NCBI GenBank assembly: GCA_964522015.1
Contig: CAZFST010000025.1
Coordinates: 1 to 64,000 of the forward strand
From: QQWI01 sp964522015
GTDB lineage: Bacteria; Bacillota; Clostridia; Peptostreptococcales; Acidaminobacteraceae
Direction of reading: 5' to 3'
Length of the DNA: 64,000 nucleotides
The stretch's first letter is position 1, and every line of letters begins with the position of its first letter. Shown piece by piece: positions 51,263-59,764 of the stretch. Below the pieces are notes generated by a model. It saw only the letters and a list, made by a program, of their open reading frames with translations. It ran no database searches and was not told the DNA's origin. The translations under genes and the position numbers were made by a program.

Positions 51263-52486
51263 TTACTTTTGCTTTTTCTTAGGTAGACGGGGCTTGCGCT
51301 TGATGGTTTCTCTATACTCATCTAAAAGGAGGGCAAAGGCCATCACATGAATCAAGGCTTTTGAGGCATCTTCCTGCGCTAAAGTCACAGGCTCTGTGAG
51401 GTTCATTTGACCAAATTCAAGGGTGTTGGGTCTCAGAATTTCAGGGCATTTCTCAGTAACAAGTTGGGTAAGTCCAGCGATGAAGTCTGGGCCTTCTGCT
51501 TCAAATGCCTTTTGGAAATTGTAGAATAAATTGACCTTTTGATCATTTTTCTTTAAGCAGACATTGAGATCCATTTCAAAGATTACTTGTTTGTTATCAT
51601 AGTTATCAAGGGTAACAGAAAGAATGGGAGCGCCTGCTTGATTTGGGTTGATATCTAAGCTCATCAACTGGTGGTTATCGTAAAAATCCTTGATTAAGAA
51701 AGTTCTAAGTACTGTATTTGGGTGCTTTTCAGAACCATAACCCGTATTTTTCTTGCGCTTGCCACAGTCCCCAACCATGCGAATACCGCCAAGAGTTTGT
51801 GACTTTACTTTGCTAGTGGTATCCTTAAGGGTATTCAAAAGAGACATAATGACAGGTTGAAATTCTTTAGGCGTCAACTGTGAATTGAACTTCAAAACCG
51901 GTTTTGGGCGCTCTTCTTTTTTCTTCGGATGTTTTTCTGCTGCACTTGTAGCTGCAGGTTTTACGGCTAATGCTTTTGCTGCTGCTTCTTGCTCAAGCAT
52001 CTCCCGATGGCTATTACAAATGGTTTCGTAATTTGGCACATTATCAATCTTCCAGAAAGAATTACGATCTTCTCTTGAAATATAAGAATCCACATCATCA
52101 CCATTGGTGACAATCAGGTAATTGACGTTAAAGGTCTTAGCAAACTCTTCAATGTGGGCAATGGTTGTAAAGTATAAAGAATTTCCAGGTGTTTTACATT
52201 CCACAATGGCCACTGGCTTTAATTCGCCCGCTACCACATCGTGAATCACAATATCCAAAACTTTTGTTGAATCCAAGCCATATTTTCTTAATGACTGGTG
52301 AATATACATTCTGTTTTTAGGCACGCCCATCACATGATGGACATACATTTCCATTTTATAAAGGAGTAAGGATTCTGGTGTTGCAGGTACCAACATTTGA
52401 CGAAAGGTATCGAGATAGCACTTAGCGCCTAATCTTGTATACGTTTTTTTTGGTTCGAATTGCTTTAATTTGATTTTAAGATCCAT
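51263..52486 (-). CDS. HsdR N-terminal-like PD-(D/E)XK nuclease domain protein, solitary
   Basis: A 407-residue protein. Residues about 35-165 match the type I restriction R-subunit N-terminal nuclease fold, with Asp78 (KVLDIVIHD) and Glu96-x-Lys98 (VAIVECKTPG) as the metal site, then FNVNYLIVTNGDD. An Ala/Lys-rich linker (about 165-195) leads to a C-terminal domain I cannot place. There is no helicase motor, HsdM or HsdS nearby. The ribosome site is weak (GGGTGAT). It has its own promoter and terminator directly upstream of the NAD operon. Confidence 0.78.
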   Translation of the reverse strand: MDLKIKLKQFEPKKTYTRLGAKCYLDTFRQMLVPATPESLLLYKMEMYVHHVMGVPKNRMYIHQSLRKYGLDSTKVLDIVIHDVVAGELKPVAIVECKTPGNSLYFTTIAHIEEFAKTFNVNYLIVTNGDDVDSYISREDRNSFWKIDNVPNYETICNSHREMLEQEAAAKALAVKPAATSAAEKHPKKKEERPKPVLKFNSQLTPKEFQPVIMSLLNTLKDTTSKVKSQTLGGIRMVGDCGKRKKNTGYGSEKHPNTVLRTFLIKDFYDNHQLMSLDINPNQAGAPILSVTLDNYDNKQVIFEMDLNVCLKKNDQKVNLFYNFQKAFEAEGPDFIAGLTQLVTEKCPEILRPNTLEFGQMNLTEPVTLAQEDASKALIHVMAFALLLDEYRETIKRKPRLPKKKQK

Positions 52487-52555
52487 TATATCACCCGCTA
52501 TTCATATGGTTGAGAAGTAATTTTGATGACGTAAATCGACTCAAGTAACTCCTGA

Positions 52556-52600
52556 TTGACAGTCAAAGTCATTATATCATCTAATCGCATCGGCGTCCAA
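52556..52600 (-). promoter_or_regulatory. Promoter and operator-like repeat of the HsdR-N gene
   Basis: On minus, TTGGAC (52600-52595), 18 bp, TATAAT (52576-52571). TTGAC-A-GTCAA (52556-52566), a perfect inverted repeat, covers the expected start of transcription. Confidence 0.65.
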
Positions 52601-52735
52601 TCTCGCTTCTAAAACGAATGAGACAGGGGGACGTGCAGAGTAACATAATTCTCAAACCCGAGCCGAAATAACAAAATTGACATCTTTTCTCACTTTCATT
52701 AGTGATATACTGGTCTCAACGAAGGAGGATTAAAG

Positions 52736-53674
52736 ATGATAAGAAAAGTGAAAAGCATGCCTGTAAAAAGAATGGTGGTCTGTTTGCTGGTCGTATTATT
52801 AGTTTTCTCAGGTTGTAGTTCAAAATCCGCTAGCCAAGAGACTGCAGTAAACACAGATGTTGAAGCAAACAAGGATGTTGTGGTTGAGCCCTCTGCTCCA
52901 GGGGAGACCGGAGATAGTCTTAAGGCTTATCCAGAAGGCCGAAAGATCATCATGAATGCTGATGTTACTTTGAGAGTGCTCAACTATCAAGAAGCATCTC
53001 AAGCCGTTGAAAATGCTACGATAGCTGTGGGTGGTTATGTCAGTGGCTCATCACTCAATGAGAATTACGCTTCAATGGTTGTAAAAATACCAGCAGGGCA
53101 AGCTAAGGGCTTTGTCACATCCCTCGGTAAGTTTGGCAAACTACTAGATAGTAACTTTAGTTCGGAAGATGTCACTGATGCCTTTACAGACCTGGAGATT
53201 CGAGTTAAAAACCTAGAGGTGCAAATTGAAACCCTACGCTCTCTACTCTTAAAAGAAGCTATAAAAGTAGAAGATATCTTTAAAATAGAAAATGAAATCA
53301 GAAGACTAGTGGATGAATTAGAAGGCTATAAAGGTCACCTCCGTTCTTTGGATTCAAAAGTCTCCTTTAGCGAAGTCCGCATTAGCTTTACAAAAGAAGC
53401 TTCTGCTATTGGGCCAGATCCCAGTGATTTTGGTTATGAGATAAAAGTGGCGTTCAAATCAAGTGTGGATCTTCTAATTGGTTTTTTACAGGGCGTCATT
53501 CTGTTTGTCGTATTCTTACTGCCATTAAGTCCAGTAATTTTAGTCATAGCTGCCATTGGCTACTTTATCTATAAAAGGAGCAAGAAAAAGATTATTAAGC
53601 CCATGGGGACAGCGGTTAGTAAAGCAGATAAAGCTGATAAAGTAGATAAAACAGACAAAGTTGATAAAGCCTAA
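52736..53674 (+). CDS. DUF4349 lipoprotein
   Basis: A 312-residue surface protein. It has a lipoprotein signal with lipobox VFSGC (Cys27), a disordered stretch, a DUF4349 domain (about 65-260) that starts IIMNADVTLRVLNYQEASQAVENA and contains a long coiled coil (about 160-215), and a C-terminal membrane helix (about 245-275). The last 20 residues are 9-bp-periodic repeats (KADKADKVDKTDKVDKA). Function is unknown. GGAGG precedes the ATG. It is a single-gene unit. Confidence 0.82.
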   Translation: MIRKVKSMPVKRMVVCLLVVLLVFSGCSSKSASQETAVNTDVEANKDVVVEPSAPGETGDSLKAYPEGRKIIMNADVTLRVLNYQEASQAVENATIAVGGYVSGSSLNENYASMVVKIPAGQAKGFVTSLGKFGKLLDSNFSSEDVTDAFTDLEIRVKNLEVQIETLRSLLLKEAIKVEDIFKIENEIRRLVDELEGYKGHLRSLDSKVSFSEVRISFTKEASAIGPDPSDFGYEIKVAFKSSVDLLIGFLQGVILFVVFLLPLSPVILVIAAIGYFIYKRSKKKIIKPMGTAVSKADKADKVDKTDKVDKA

Positions 53675-53716
53675 AAACTGCCGCAAAAGGATCTTCTCAA
53701 TCCTTTTGCGGCAGTT
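53673..53716. terminator. Bidirectional terminator
   Basis: AAAACTGCCGCAAAAGGAT pairs perfectly with ATCCTTTTGCGGCAGTTTT; it serves the DUF4349 gene and the converging polyferredoxin gene. Confidence 0.93.
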
Positions 53717-53805
53717 TTCTTATGCTGATTTTGGTGTTTCGTTTATTGACAGTTTTTCTTTGTTTTTTGTTGCCCACCATGAGGCCAGGACTTTCAGCAG
53801 ACCAT

Positions 53806-55410
53806 TTAAGGGTTCAAGAGGTTAGCCAGTGCAGTCTTAACTTCAGAGAAAGATAGGCCGTTATCCTGACAAAAGGTCTTAATCACGGTGTTGGTTGCAG
53901 GCATTTTAGTGCCCAACACAGCCTCAATTTGTGCCTGTGTGATGCCAAGATTCAACGCTTCATAAAAGGTTGTCTGACCATTGATTGCGGGTTCTTCTTC
54001 AGCGGTTTCTTTTGTAGCTGTGCCTGTTTTTTCAACGTTTGTTGCATCTGCACCGCTTGCAAGAGGTGTTTCTGATACGATTGCATCATAGGTGTGACCC
54101 TCAAGGTATGCAGTCTGTTCAGCAGTTAAGGAACCATTATGGGCTCTGAGAACAGCCACAGCGATTTTAGGCAGATAAGCCCCATCCCCGTCAAATGCCA
54201 CATTGGTATAATAGGCGACAAATAGTTGCATGGCTTCATTGCCAATCTCAACACCTTCTGGTAAATCCACATACATGGCTTCAATATCTTTAGATTTTAC
54301 GGTGGTTAAGTTCACGGTGGCTTCTATAGAAAAGGCAGTTCTGATGTCATCTTCGGCAATGCCGTACAAATCGACAATTTCTTGAAAGGTGTAAGAACCT
54401 TTTATGTCAAGTGGATCAAGGACGGTTTCCCCTGTTGTTGAAAGGCTCTTACTCGGTGCTTTGACTGCCTCTGTTTGCCATAAACCAAATACAGACGTGG
54501 CAGCAATACCACCGAATATCAAAAGAAGAACAATAACACTAATCCATAGAGCGCTTATCTTTTTTGTTTTACCTTGACCTGTTTTCATGCTTAAATCAAC
54601 TGTTTCCGAGATTGGACATGCCGATTCAGAAGTACATTTCAGGCAGCTGATGCATTGGTGATCTGTTACCATGTCCTTTGATGAAACTTCAATACCCATG
54701 GGACATGCGCTAGAACATAGTCCACAGCTGATGCAGGAAGACGCTGTGCGGCGAATTTTGAAGATGCGGAATAAATTAGTGACCCCAAGTACGGCACCAT
54801 AGGGACATGCATATTTACAAAAGGGACGTTCGACGATTAAGGATAGGGCTAAGATGAGTCCTAAGATGCCAAGGGCCATGATGCTGGTTTCACCTGTCCA
54901 AAAGTGGAATAGGGCGTAGTAAGGATCCGCATTTTCAAAGAGCAGTTTTCCAGAGACCGCGGTTTGGTAAAGTACTAAGGCTAAAAAACCATATCGCAGG
55001 TAGCGAAGGAGGCCATCAACTTTCTTAGGCATCATATGGTTAAATCGCTTCTTAAAAAGATGCCTGCCCATGTTTGATACCCATTCTTGAATGGAACCCA
55101 TGGGGCAAACCCAACCACAGAACACTGGGCCAAAGAGTACTGAAAGCATGGCAACGATACCAAAAAGAATCATTGCAGAGGGGTGAATCTTTTGAAGCCA
55201 GTCCCCAGTGGTGGCTAATTGATAAAGTGTTTCAACACCGCCAAATGGACACACCGCATGGACTGATGCTGTTGAGAAGAAAGGCAGTGCCGAGCCTGTT
55301 TCCACCAACGTGTGATTAATGGCGATCATGGCGATCAATAAGAAAAAGAAGACCTGTACTGCTAGTCGCAAACGACTGGTTGTTTTACCCACTGCTTTTT
55401 TTGTATTCAT
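53806..55410 (-). CDS. NapH/NosR-like polyferredoxin membrane protein with C-terminal helical repeats
   Basis: A 534-residue protein. The membrane part has about five helices with conserved cysteine motifs AVCPFGGVETLY, FCGWVCPMGSIQEW and CKYACPYGAVLG. Two 4Fe-4S ferredoxin clusters follow (CISCGLCSSACPMG and CISCLKCTSESACP). After another helix (about 285-305) an outside region carries two copies of a small helical domain (YTFQEIVDLYGIAEDDIRTAF and TFYEALNLGITQAQIEAVL). It probably moves electrons between the membrane and the cell surface; donor and acceptor are not visible. GGAGGG precedes the ATG. Confidence 0.85.
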   Translation of the reverse strand: MNTKKAVGKTTSRLRLAVQVFFFLLIAMIAINHTLVETGSALPFFSTASVHAVCPFGGVETLYQLATTGDWLQKIHPSAMILFGIVAMLSVLFGPVFCGWVCPMGSIQEWVSNMGRHLFKKRFNHMMPKKVDGLLRYLRYGFLALVLYQTAVSGKLLFENADPYYALFHFWTGETSIMALGILGLILALSLIVERPFCKYACPYGAVLGVTNLFRIFKIRRTASSCISCGLCSSACPMGIEVSSKDMVTDHQCISCLKCTSESACPISETVDLSMKTGQGKTKKISALWISVIVLLLIFGGIAATSVFGLWQTEAVKAPSKSLSTTGETVLDPLDIKGSYTFQEIVDLYGIAEDDIRTAFSIEATVNLTTVKSKDIEAMYVDLPEGVEIGNEAMQLFVAYYTNVAFDGDGAYLPKIAVAVLRAHNGSLTAEQTAYLEGHTYDAIVSETPLASGADATNVEKTGTATKETAEEEPAINGQTTFYEALNLGITQAQIEAVLGTKMPATNTVIKTFCQDNGLSFSEVKTALANLLNP

Positions 55411-55568
55411 GTGCCCTCCTAGATTGGTACTTAGTGCCTATGTACCACTTTACATCCTCTTAAAACAGGATAACTTACAGGTGTGATAGGCCCTTGATGT
55501 AAATGTGATGAAAGTGTGAAGATTGTTAGCCCTACCCAAAATACATCAAGAAATCGCAAGATACATCA

Positions 55569-55597
55569 TTACCCCCCTCTTGTCCAGTCCCTATAAT
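55569..55597 (+). promoter_or_regulatory. Promoter of the beta-galactosidase gene
   Basis: TATAAT at 55592-55597 with TTACCC 17 bp upstream. ATACATCA is repeated at about 55551 and 55561 just before it and may be a regulator site. Confidence 0.5.
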
Positions 55598-55647
55598 GTA
55601 ACTAGGTAGTTGACTCGACGACAATGGTGAAAAGGTGGGCTTTTAGA

Positions 55648-57714
55648 ATGTGGAATTCAATGGACAAGATTTATTACGGTGGTGATTATAACCCTGACCA
55701 ATATGCTGTACCTGTTTGGCACGAGGATATGGGTCTACTGGCCCAGCTGCATGCCAATGTTTTAACCCTACCGGTTTTTTCTTGGGCAAAATTACAACCC
55801 AGTGAGGACGAATACAACTTTGAGTGGCTTGATCATCTCATGGATTTAGCAGAGGCCAATGGGTTTGCAATCAACTTAGCCACCCCCACAGCGGCTCAAC
55901 CCCCTTGGATGGTCAAGGCCTATCCAGATATATTGCCCGTGGATATTACGGGACGAAAACGACAATATGGTGGTCGCACACAATTTTGCCCCAATAGCCC
56001 CAGTTATAGACGTTTTTCTAGAAATATTGCGCAGAAAATGGCTCTGCGGTATCAAAAGCGGCAATCCTTAATTTTGTGGCATATCAATAATGAGTACGGC
56101 ACAAATTGCTATTGTGAAAACTGTCGCCAAGCCTTCATTCTTTGGCTTAAAGAAAAATACACGACCCTGGAGAATTTAAACGAAAAATGGTACACCAACT
56201 TTTGGGGTCATACCTATTACCATTGGGATGAAATTCAAACGGTCTCCCACCTGACAGAACTGTTGCCAGGTGGTCTGGGTAACCGGGACGGCACTAATTT
56301 TCAGGGGATGGCCATAGATTATCGACGGTTTATGACTAGTAGTATCATTGACTGTTATCAATATGAAGCCCAGGCCATAAAAGCCATTACCCCCGACATA
56401 CCGATCACCACTAATATTTGGGGCATTGGACCATGGCTCAACCTTTTTGAGGTTGGCAAAGTTGTGGATGTGGTGTCTTGGGACAGCTATCCAACCAATG
56501 AAGAGCATTACAGTGTGAGTTCCTTTAAGCACGACATCATTCGTTCCCTCAAGAAGGATGAAAATTTTATCCTGATGGAGCAAACCCCAAATCAACAAAA
56601 CTGGCAAAAGTACAATGCCCTAAAACGGCCTGGGGTCATGCGCCTTATGAGCTACCAAACCTTGGCTCATGGTGCGGATGCGATTATGTTCTTTCAGATC
56701 AGACAGTCTAGAGGTGCCTGCGAAAAGTACCACGCTGCCATGATTCCCCATGTTGGCCATTTGGAAACCAGAAGTGGTCGGGAGTTAATCGCTCTGGGGA
56801 AAGAATTGGAGCAGTTGAGCGCCGAGATTCTTGGCACCAAGATAAAACCCCAAGTGGCCCTGATGATGAACTGGGATAATTGGTGGTCAGTTGAGTACTC
56901 CAGCGGCCCCAGTGTGGACCTTAATTACTTTGAAATCCTACAAAGCTATTACAAGGTTTTAAATGGCCTCAACCTGTCAGTGGCAATTATTGAACCCGAC
57001 GAAGAGCTGAGCCAGTACCCCTTAATCCTTGCTCCCCTTCTAAATATGGTCAGTTCTAAGCAACAGCAAGCCATTGAGGCCTATGTTCTAGAAGGTGGTT
57101 TATTTGTCAGCACCTATTTTAGTGGGGTAGTGGATGAAAACGATCTGGTTTACTTAGGCGGGTATCCAGGGGCCCTTAAAAATGTGATGGGAGTTTGGGT
57201 AGAGGAAGTCGACGCCTTGCCAAATGATGCTGATAATCTTGCAATTCCCACATCTGATGCTGGGTTCTTAAATGAAAGCTATGCCAGTCGGTTGATTTGC
57301 GAGGTCATCCATCTAAAGGGCGCTCGGCCATTGGCCCATTATGGCAAAGATTATTATCAGGGAACTCCCTGTGTCACTGAAAATCAATTTGGTAAAGGGA
57401 AAGCCATTTATCTTGGCACTCAGCTAGGTCCTGACTTTCTTGAAGAATTAATAAAGGGTTATATTGGGGATCTGGTTCAAGAACAAATTGCCATACCCAC
57501 AGAAAATCTTGAGATTGTGGTCCGTGAATGTGATGATTATAAGCTTCATTTTGTGATGAATCACGGTTCAACCAATCAAGAGGTTGATTTAAAAGGCAGT
57601 TACCTGGAACTATTCAGTGGCCTGCAACAATCTAACCAGATCACGGTGGCAGCGAAAGATTTGGTTATTCTGAAAGAAACCAAAGAAACGAAAGAAACGA
57701 AAGAACTCAAATAG
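55648..57714 (+). CDS. GH42 beta-galactosidase
   Basis: A 688-residue family 42 glycoside hydrolase. It begins YYGGDYNPDQY. The acid/base Glu149 lies in WHINNEYG, zinc-type cysteines in CYCENC just after it, and the nucleophile Glu311 in ILMEQTPNQQNW. Trimerisation and beta domains complete the usual length. The ATG at 55648 is 8 nt after AAAGGTGGG; the ATG at 55624 precedes that site. There is no signal peptide, so it acts on imported galactosides, matching the ABC transporter downstream. The C-terminus is a KET repeat, and the stop codon lies in a 27-bp tandem repeat. Confidence 0.94.
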   Translation: MWNSMDKIYYGGDYNPDQYAVPVWHEDMGLLAQLHANVLTLPVFSWAKLQPSEDEYNFEWLDHLMDLAEANGFAINLATPTAAQPPWMVKAYPDILPVDITGRKRQYGGRTQFCPNSPSYRRFSRNIAQKMALRYQKRQSLILWHINNEYGTNCYCENCRQAFILWLKEKYTTLENLNEKWYTNFWGHTYYHWDEIQTVSHLTELLPGGLGNRDGTNFQGMAIDYRRFMTSSIIDCYQYEAQAIKAITPDIPITTNIWGIGPWLNLFEVGKVVDVVSWDSYPTNEEHYSVSSFKHDIIRSLKKDENFILMEQTPNQQNWQKYNALKRPGVMRLMSYQTLAHGADAIMFFQIRQSRGACEKYHAAMIPHVGHLETRSGRELIALGKELEQLSAEILGTKIKPQVALMMNWDNWWSVEYSSGPSVDLNYFEILQSYYKVLNGLNLSVAIIEPDEELSQYPLILAPLLNMVSSKQQQAIEAYVLEGGLFVSTYFSGVVDENDLVYLGGYPGALKNVMGVWVEEVDALPNDADNLAIPTSDAGFLNESYASRLICEVIHLKGARPLAHYGKDYYQGTPCVTENQFGKGKAIYLGTQLGPDFLEELIKGYIGDLVQEQIAIPTENLEIVVRECDDYKLHFVMNHGSTNQEVDLKGSYLELFSGLQQSNQITVAAKDLVILKETKETKETKELK

Positions 57715-57780
57715 TTGTCACGTAATAAAGAACTCAAATAGTTGTCACGTAATAAAGAACTCAAATAGTTGCCACATAAT
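57700..57780 (+). repeat. 27-bp tandem repeat (three copies) across the beta-galactosidase stop codon
   Basis: The 27 bp at 57700-57726 recur exactly at 57727-57753 and with two changes at 57754-57780. Each holds AACTCAAATAG; the true stop is 57712-57714. The period is a multiple of three, so read-through would meet the same stop again. Confidence 0.95.
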
Positions 57781-57815
57781 AAAGGTCGTTCAACACGACA
57801 AGATAGCGGCTCAAT

Positions 57816-57862
57816 AAAATCACCCCTTCTAGAATTGGGCTAGGAGGGGTGATTTTACTTTT
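57816..57862 (+). terminator. Terminator of the beta-galactosidase gene
   Basis: AAAATCACCCCTTCTA pairs with TAGGAGGGGTGATTTT, followed by ACTTTTAT. Confidence 0.88.
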
Positions 57863-57974
57863 ATCCTATTTTGATAGCTGTTCGGCAGCTTGATAAATCC
57901 TTCGCGCCACGAATAAAATCAGATAATGACAAAAAATATCATGAAAACAAGAGGAAACTAAAAGGTCAAAATGC

Positions 57975-57980
57975 TATAAT
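57975..57980 (+). promoter_or_regulatory. -10 box of the YesMN genes
   Basis: TATAAT 27 nt before the histidine kinase ATG; no clear -35 is seen. Confidence 0.4.
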
Positions 57981-58006
57981 TAGAGTCATAAAGGTTAGGT
58001 GAATCC

Positions 58007-59764
58007 ATGAAAAAAAATGGGCTACAAAATACGGCAATTACTGCGTTTATTCTATTGATTGCATTGCCGATTCTAGTGACGAATTTGCTGCTTGGCATGT
58101 CTTACAAGAAAACCTTGCACGGTAATTATGCCATGCAAATTGAGAAATCAAATGTGCAGTTTAAGGCAGGGATAGATGATGAAATCAAAAGACTAGCCCT
58201 TGCCCTATCTGTGGTAGCCAATGATAAGGATTTAATGAACTTACTGGAACAATGGAATAATGCCATCACGTCCTATGAACGCTATGCCATTTCCTCCACC
58301 ATTGATCGACAACTGAACTACGTCTTTAGCTTTAATTCTGATGTCAATGGCATTGTGGTCTTTTATAAAAACGGGAACCACTTTTATTTTCGCAATGACT
58401 TAAGTACACCGGTCTCTGAGATGAAAGAACTGCCCTGGTATAAAGCATCTGAGAACAAAAAAGGTCATGTTAGTCTTGTGGGTACCAATGGCAATTATTT
58501 ATATACAAAAACAAAGAAAAAGAACTGGGATGCCGTCATCACTCCGAAAACCATCACCCTAGACAATCATATTGAACGGATCTATATCAGCATGAATTCT
58601 ACCTTGCTCAATGGCCTTAAATCCATTGAGACCAATCATAGGAGCATTCTCTTATTGGACCAAAATGACCAAGTCATTCTGGATGCCATCAATCCCAAGG
58701 CTGATAAAGGCCAAAGTCTTGTTAACCTTTTCCATCGCACAGCTGTTGAAAAAAACACCAAAGACCATCAAAGGGTGAATCAGACCTATTATATGTCCAA
58801 GCTACCCTTGAATCATCAAAATTGGCAACTGTTATTTGTAGAACCCATTGATGAAATCACAAAAGATGTTAAAAAACTCTTGTCTTCCTTTTACTTAATC
58901 TACCTGATTATAGCCTTGTCCTTTTCCACCTATATTATTATTTTCTACCTTACCAGTATCCGTCCTGTGCGGCAATTGGTAGAGAAAATGCAAACCGTTG
59001 AAGCAGGCAATCTTCAAGTGACATCGGAGATAAGGGGACCCCAGGAAATCAAACGATTGAATGCAACCTTTAACCAAATGATGCACAATATTAATCACCT
59101 GATAGTTGAAAGAGATCAAAAGGAAAAAGAGCGTAGCATTGAGGAAATCAAGGCTTTACAAGCCCAAATTAATCCTCATTTTCTCTACAACACTTTAAAT
59201 ACCATTAAGCTCATGGCTATGATGACAAAAGCCCATGGTATTCAGAAGATGTTAGATTCTTTTATGAAAGTCATTGAACTCACTTATAAAAGCGAGGGTA
59301 GTTTATTATCTATCGATGAAGAAATCGTTTACCTAGATGCCTACCTTTATATTATGAAAGCCCGGTATGGTAGTTTTTTTGAAGTTGAGTACCAAGTCAG
59401 CGACAACGTTAAGCAATATAAAATTATGAAAATGTTGATTCAACCCTTTATAGAAAATGCCGTTGTCCATGGCCTCCAATTTAGACAGGGGGGTATTATT
59501 CGTTTAAGTATCTATCAATCTGAGCAGCAGTTAATGGTAGAAGTCTATGATAATGGCATGGGGATGGATGAAAACCAACTGAATAATCTGTTTAACAGGC
59601 ACGGTGATAGCATGAATCATATCGGTATTGTCAATGTGAAAAGTCGAATAGCCCTTACTTATGGTGAAGCATATAGTGTCAAAGTGGTAAGCTCAATTGG
59701 CGAATTCACAAAGATAACCATGAATTTGCCCTTGATCCCTAGGGAAGGAGATACCTGTGTTTAA
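58007..59764 (+). CDS. YesM-type sensor histidine kinase
   Basis: A 585-residue kinase of the LytS/YesM class. It has a membrane helix (about 12-34), an extracellular Cache-type sensor (about 35-290), a second helix (about 293-316), HAMP (about 318-370), and a kinase core whose phosphoacceptor His391 is in INPHFLYNTLNTIK. The ATPase has QPFIENAVVHGL and YDNGMGMDE. AGGTTAGGTG precedes the ATG. The stop overlaps the response regulator start by 8 nt. This pair usually controls adjacent sugar transport genes. Confidence 0.94.
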   Translation: MKKNGLQNTAITAFILLIALPILVTNLLLGMSYKKTLHGNYAMQIEKSNVQFKAGIDDEIKRLALALSVVANDKDLMNLLEQWNNAITSYERYAISSTIDRQLNYVFSFNSDVNGIVVFYKNGNHFYFRNDLSTPVSEMKELPWYKASENKKGHVSLVGTNGNYLYTKTKKKNWDAVITPKTITLDNHIERIYISMNSTLLNGLKSIETNHRSILLLDQNDQVILDAINPKADKGQSLVNLFHRTAVEKNTKDHQRVNQTYYMSKLPLNHQNWQLLFVEPIDEITKDVKKLLSSFYLIYLIIALSFSTYIIIFYLTSIRPVRQLVEKMQTVEAGNLQVTSEIRGPQEIKRLNATFNQMMHNINHLIVERDQKEKERSIEEIKALQAQINPHFLYNTLNTIKLMAMMTKAHGIQKMLDSFMKVIELTYKSEGSLLSIDEEIVYLDAYLYIMKARYGSFFEVEYQVSDNVKQYKIMKMLIQPFIENAVVHGLQFRQGGIIRLSIYQSEQQLMVEVYDNGMGMDENQLNNLFNRHGDSMNHIGIVNVKSRIALTYGEAYSVKVVSSIGEFTKITMNLPLIPREGDTCV

